DNA from: Gammaproteobacteria bacterium
GTDB lineage: Bacteria > Pseudomonadota > Gammaproteobacteria > SZUA-152
DNA: 6,681 nt
Direction: 5' to 3'
Assembly (NCBI GenBank): GCA_030617485.1
Contig: JAUWVK010000087.1
Coordinates: forward strand, 1 to 6,681
The notes beneath the pieces were generated by a model. That model was not told the origin of the DNA, made no database searches, and saw nothing but the letters and a program-made list of their open reading frames with translations. How positions within the stretch are numbered: the first letter of the stretch is position 1; the number at the start of each line of letters is the position of its first letter. This document shows positions 5,164 to 6,681 of the stretch, in pieces. The translations under genes and the position numbers were made by a program.

Positions 5164-6276
5164 ATGGCTAATGCATCGGAAGATAAAAAAAAGGCTCTTA
5201 GTGCAGCATTGGGTCAGATAGAAAAACAATTTGGTAAGGGCTCGGTTATGCGCATGGGCGATGCCGGCGCCATGCCAGATATTGAATCAGTTTCTACCGG
5301 TTCCCTGGGTTTGGATATTGCTCTGGGCATCGGTGGCCTGCCACGGGGTCGTGTGGCAGAAATTTACGGGCCAGAGTCTTCGGGTAAAACCACGTTGACC
5401 TTGCACGTGATTGCGGAAATGCAAAAGCTGGGTGGCACAGCGGCATTTGTCGATGCTGAGCATGCGCTGGATCCGGTGTACGCAGGCAAGCTGGGCGTGG
5501 ATGTGGATGAGTTGCTGGTGTCGCAACCGGATACCGGTGAGCAGGCGCTGGAAATTACCGATATGCTGGTACGTTCCGGTGCGGTGGATATTGTGGTTGT
5601 CGATTCCGTGGCGGCGTTAACACCCAAGGCAGAAATTGAGGGCGATATGGGTGATCATCACGTGGGGCTGCAGGCGCGACTCATGTCCCAGGCTCTGCGC
5701 AAACTTACAGCCAACATTAAACGTTCCAATACGCTGGTGATTTTTATTAACCAGATTCGTATCAAGATTGGTGTCATGTTCGGTAATCCTGAAACTACCA
5801 CCGGTGGTAATGCGCTGAAATTTTATTCGTCGGTCCGTCTGGATATTCGTCGTATCGGCGCGGTGAAAAAAGGCGATGAAATTACCGGTAACGAGACTCG
5901 CGTTAAGGTAGTGAAAAACAAGGTGGCGCCGCCATTCAAAAAGGTGGAGTTCGATATTCTTTACGGTGAAGGCATTTCCCGCGAAGGTGAAATCATCACC
6001 CTTGGCGTGCAGGAAGGCATTATCGACAAGAGCGGTGCGTGGTATAGCTATAATGGCGACCGCATCGGTCAGGGTAAGGACAATGTGCGTAACTACCTGA
6101 AGGAAAATCCGCATATCGCAGAAGATATTGAGGCTCAGGTTCGCGCCAAATTGTTACCAGAGATGTCGGCTGAAGCTTCTGCTGAACAGAAGGGTGAACC
6201 AAAGGCTGGAAAAAAGAATGAAGGGAAGGTTGAAGGAAAAGCTAAGGAGGAAAAACTTGCTGAGGTTGAGGCTTGA
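5164..6276 (+). CDS. recA: Recombinase RecA
   Basis: RecA forms ATP-dependent filaments on single-stranded DNA, catalyses strand exchange and triggers LexA self-cleavage in the SOS response. All core elements are present: Walker A GPESSGKT (69-76), catalytic Glu in VDAEHALDP (E99), Walker [13 protein letters not shown] (141-152), loop L1 around [14 protein letters not shown] (159-172) and loop L2 around [11 protein letters not shown] (206-216). The protein is 370 residues against 353 in E. coli. The excess is a C-terminal tail from about 334 that is rich in alternating Lys, Glu and Gly with almost balanced charge, unlike the acidic E. coli tail. The start is fixed by a strong AGGAGG. The stop TGA overlaps a TTG that probably starts recX. 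No classical gammaproteobacterial LexA box (CTGT-N8-ACAG) is visible upstream, although a different palindrome is. Confidence 0.98.
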   Translation: MANASEDKKKALSAALGQIEKQFGKGSVMRMGDAGAMPDIESVSTGSLGLDIALGIGGLPRGRVAEIYGPESSGKTTLTLHVIAEMQKLGGTAAFVDAEHALDPVYAGKLGVDVDELLVSQPDTGEQALEITDMLVRSGAVDIVVVDSVAALTPKAEIEGDMGDHHVGLQARLMSQALRKLTANIKRSNTLVIFINQIRIKIGVMFGNPETTTGGNALKFYSSVRLDIRRIGAVKKGDEITGNETRVKVVKNKVAPPFKKVEFDILYGEGISREGEIITLGVQEGIIDKSGAWYSYNGDRIGQGKDNVRNYLKENPHIAEDIEAQVRAKLLPEMSAEASAEQKGEPKAGKKNEGKVEGKAKEEKLAEVEA

Positions 6277-6681
6277 TCTCGGAGAGTAGTGAGTCCTTGC
6301 TGAATGAGGTAGCATCTGAAAAGGTGCTGCCTCGTTCTTCTTCGGCGTACAAAAAACTGTGCCTTTATCTGCGTAAGAAAGCCATGGATTTGTTAGCGCG
6401 GCGTGAACACGCGATAGAAGAAATGCGACAAAAGCTCCACTCTGCGTTGAAAAAAAAGGCATTTTTCGCTAAAAAAGCTGCTTCGCAAAAAATGGAAGGC
6501 TTTGAAGATTCTTGTTTTTCAGAAAGCGACCATGATGAAGAGGACGTGGTCATGGCGCTGGAAAAGGTTATTGAAGATTTGCAGGGTGAAGGCCTGCTAA
6601 GCGATGAGCGTTTTACCGAGGCGTTTGTTCGTTATAGACAAAATAACGGCCATGGGCCCATGCGCATACAAACGGAATTGC
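6273..6681 (+). CDS. recX: Regulatory protein RecX (3' end outside window)
   Basis: RecX binds RecA filaments and limits their activity. The 136 residues visible include family segments [31 protein letters not shown] and [18 protein letters not shown] followed by GPMRIQTEL, the first and second three-helix repeats. Between them the usual short loop is replaced by an insert of some 25-30 charged residues ([17 protein letters not shown], then a D/E/S-rich stretch [13 protein letters not shown]). The start is uncertain. The TTG at 6273 is the first possible start in the frame, overlaps the recA stop as TTGA, and has GAGG 7 nt upstream. TTG 6297 and GTG 6324 are alternatives. ATG 6384 would cut into the first conserved helix. 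Co-transcription with recA is clear from the overlap. A hairpin in the first codons may set the RecX:RecA ratio. Confidence 0.9.
   Translation, partial: MISESSESLLNEVASEKVLPRSSSAYKKLCLYLRKKAMDLLARREHAIEEMRQKLHSALKKKAFFAKKAASQKMEGFEDSCFSESDHDEEDVVMALEKVIEDLQGEGLLSDERFTEAFVRYRQNNGHGPMRIQTEL
6302..6337 (+). promoter_or_regulatory. Attenuator-like hairpin at the recA-recX junction
   Basis: GAATGAGGTAGCA (6302-6314) pairs with TGCTGCCTCGTTC (6325-6337) over 13 bp with two G-U pairs around a 10-nt loop, followed by TTCTTCGG. E. coli has a leaky terminator between recA and recX; this hairpin is in the same place but lacks a full T-run. It overlaps the recX start candidates, so it could act on transcription or translation. 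Confidence 0.5.

Noticed and set aside
5617..6114. Long minus-strand open frame (165 codons) antisense to recA
   Set aside because: It lies entirely opposite highly conserved recA codons and has no ribosome site or family resemblance. It is a by-product of recA codon usage.

Overview
The window looks like core chromosome of a free-living gammaproteobacterium. The evidence is a RecA of the standard gammaproteobacterial type, the order pncC ... recA-recX also found in E. coli and Pseudomonas, and a PA2779/PA2778-type gene pair familiar from pseudomonads. Base composition is moderate and fairly even. A marine Cellvibrio-like or related lineage is plausible, but this is inference and not proven by the sequence. 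No phage, insertion sequence, CRISPR array, tRNA or rRNA was seen.

Layout. Positions 1-904 (minus strand) hold a two-gene operon. A small PA2779-like membrane protein is followed, after 5 nt, by a C39-like lipoprotein peptidase that runs off the left edge. A near-perfect intrinsic terminator hairpin is embedded in the peptidase's signal-peptide codons. Positions 905-1430 are non-coding, with divergent promoters expected. Positions 1431-2804 (plus) encode a soluble coiled-coil diguanylate cyclase with an uncharacterised N-terminal region. Positions 2898-3960 (plus) hold pncC (nicotinamide-nucleotide amidase) and thpR (2H phosphoesterase), which overlap by 20 nt. Positions 3951-4008 form a nested inverted repeat joining the stop codons of thpR and the convergent gene. 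Positions 4006-4878 (minus) encode a WYL-domain repressor of the BrxR/CapW type. Positions 4879-5163 are the divergent control region for this repressor and recA. Positions 5164-6276 are recA, and 6273-6681 the start of recX.

How it fits together. recA and recX form the recombination/SOS unit, with RecX limiting RecA filaments. Compared with the compact pncC-recA-recX order, thpR and the WYL repressor sit between pncC and recA, and the repressor is transcribed away from recA. The shared control region lacks the classical CTGT-N8-ACAG LexA box. It does carry a TAGTAT-AAA-ATACTA palindrome, several AGTAT half-sites and a second palindrome over the repressor's predicted transcription start. The most interesting unresolved question is whether recA here is controlled by a non-canonical LexA site, by the WYL protein, or by both.
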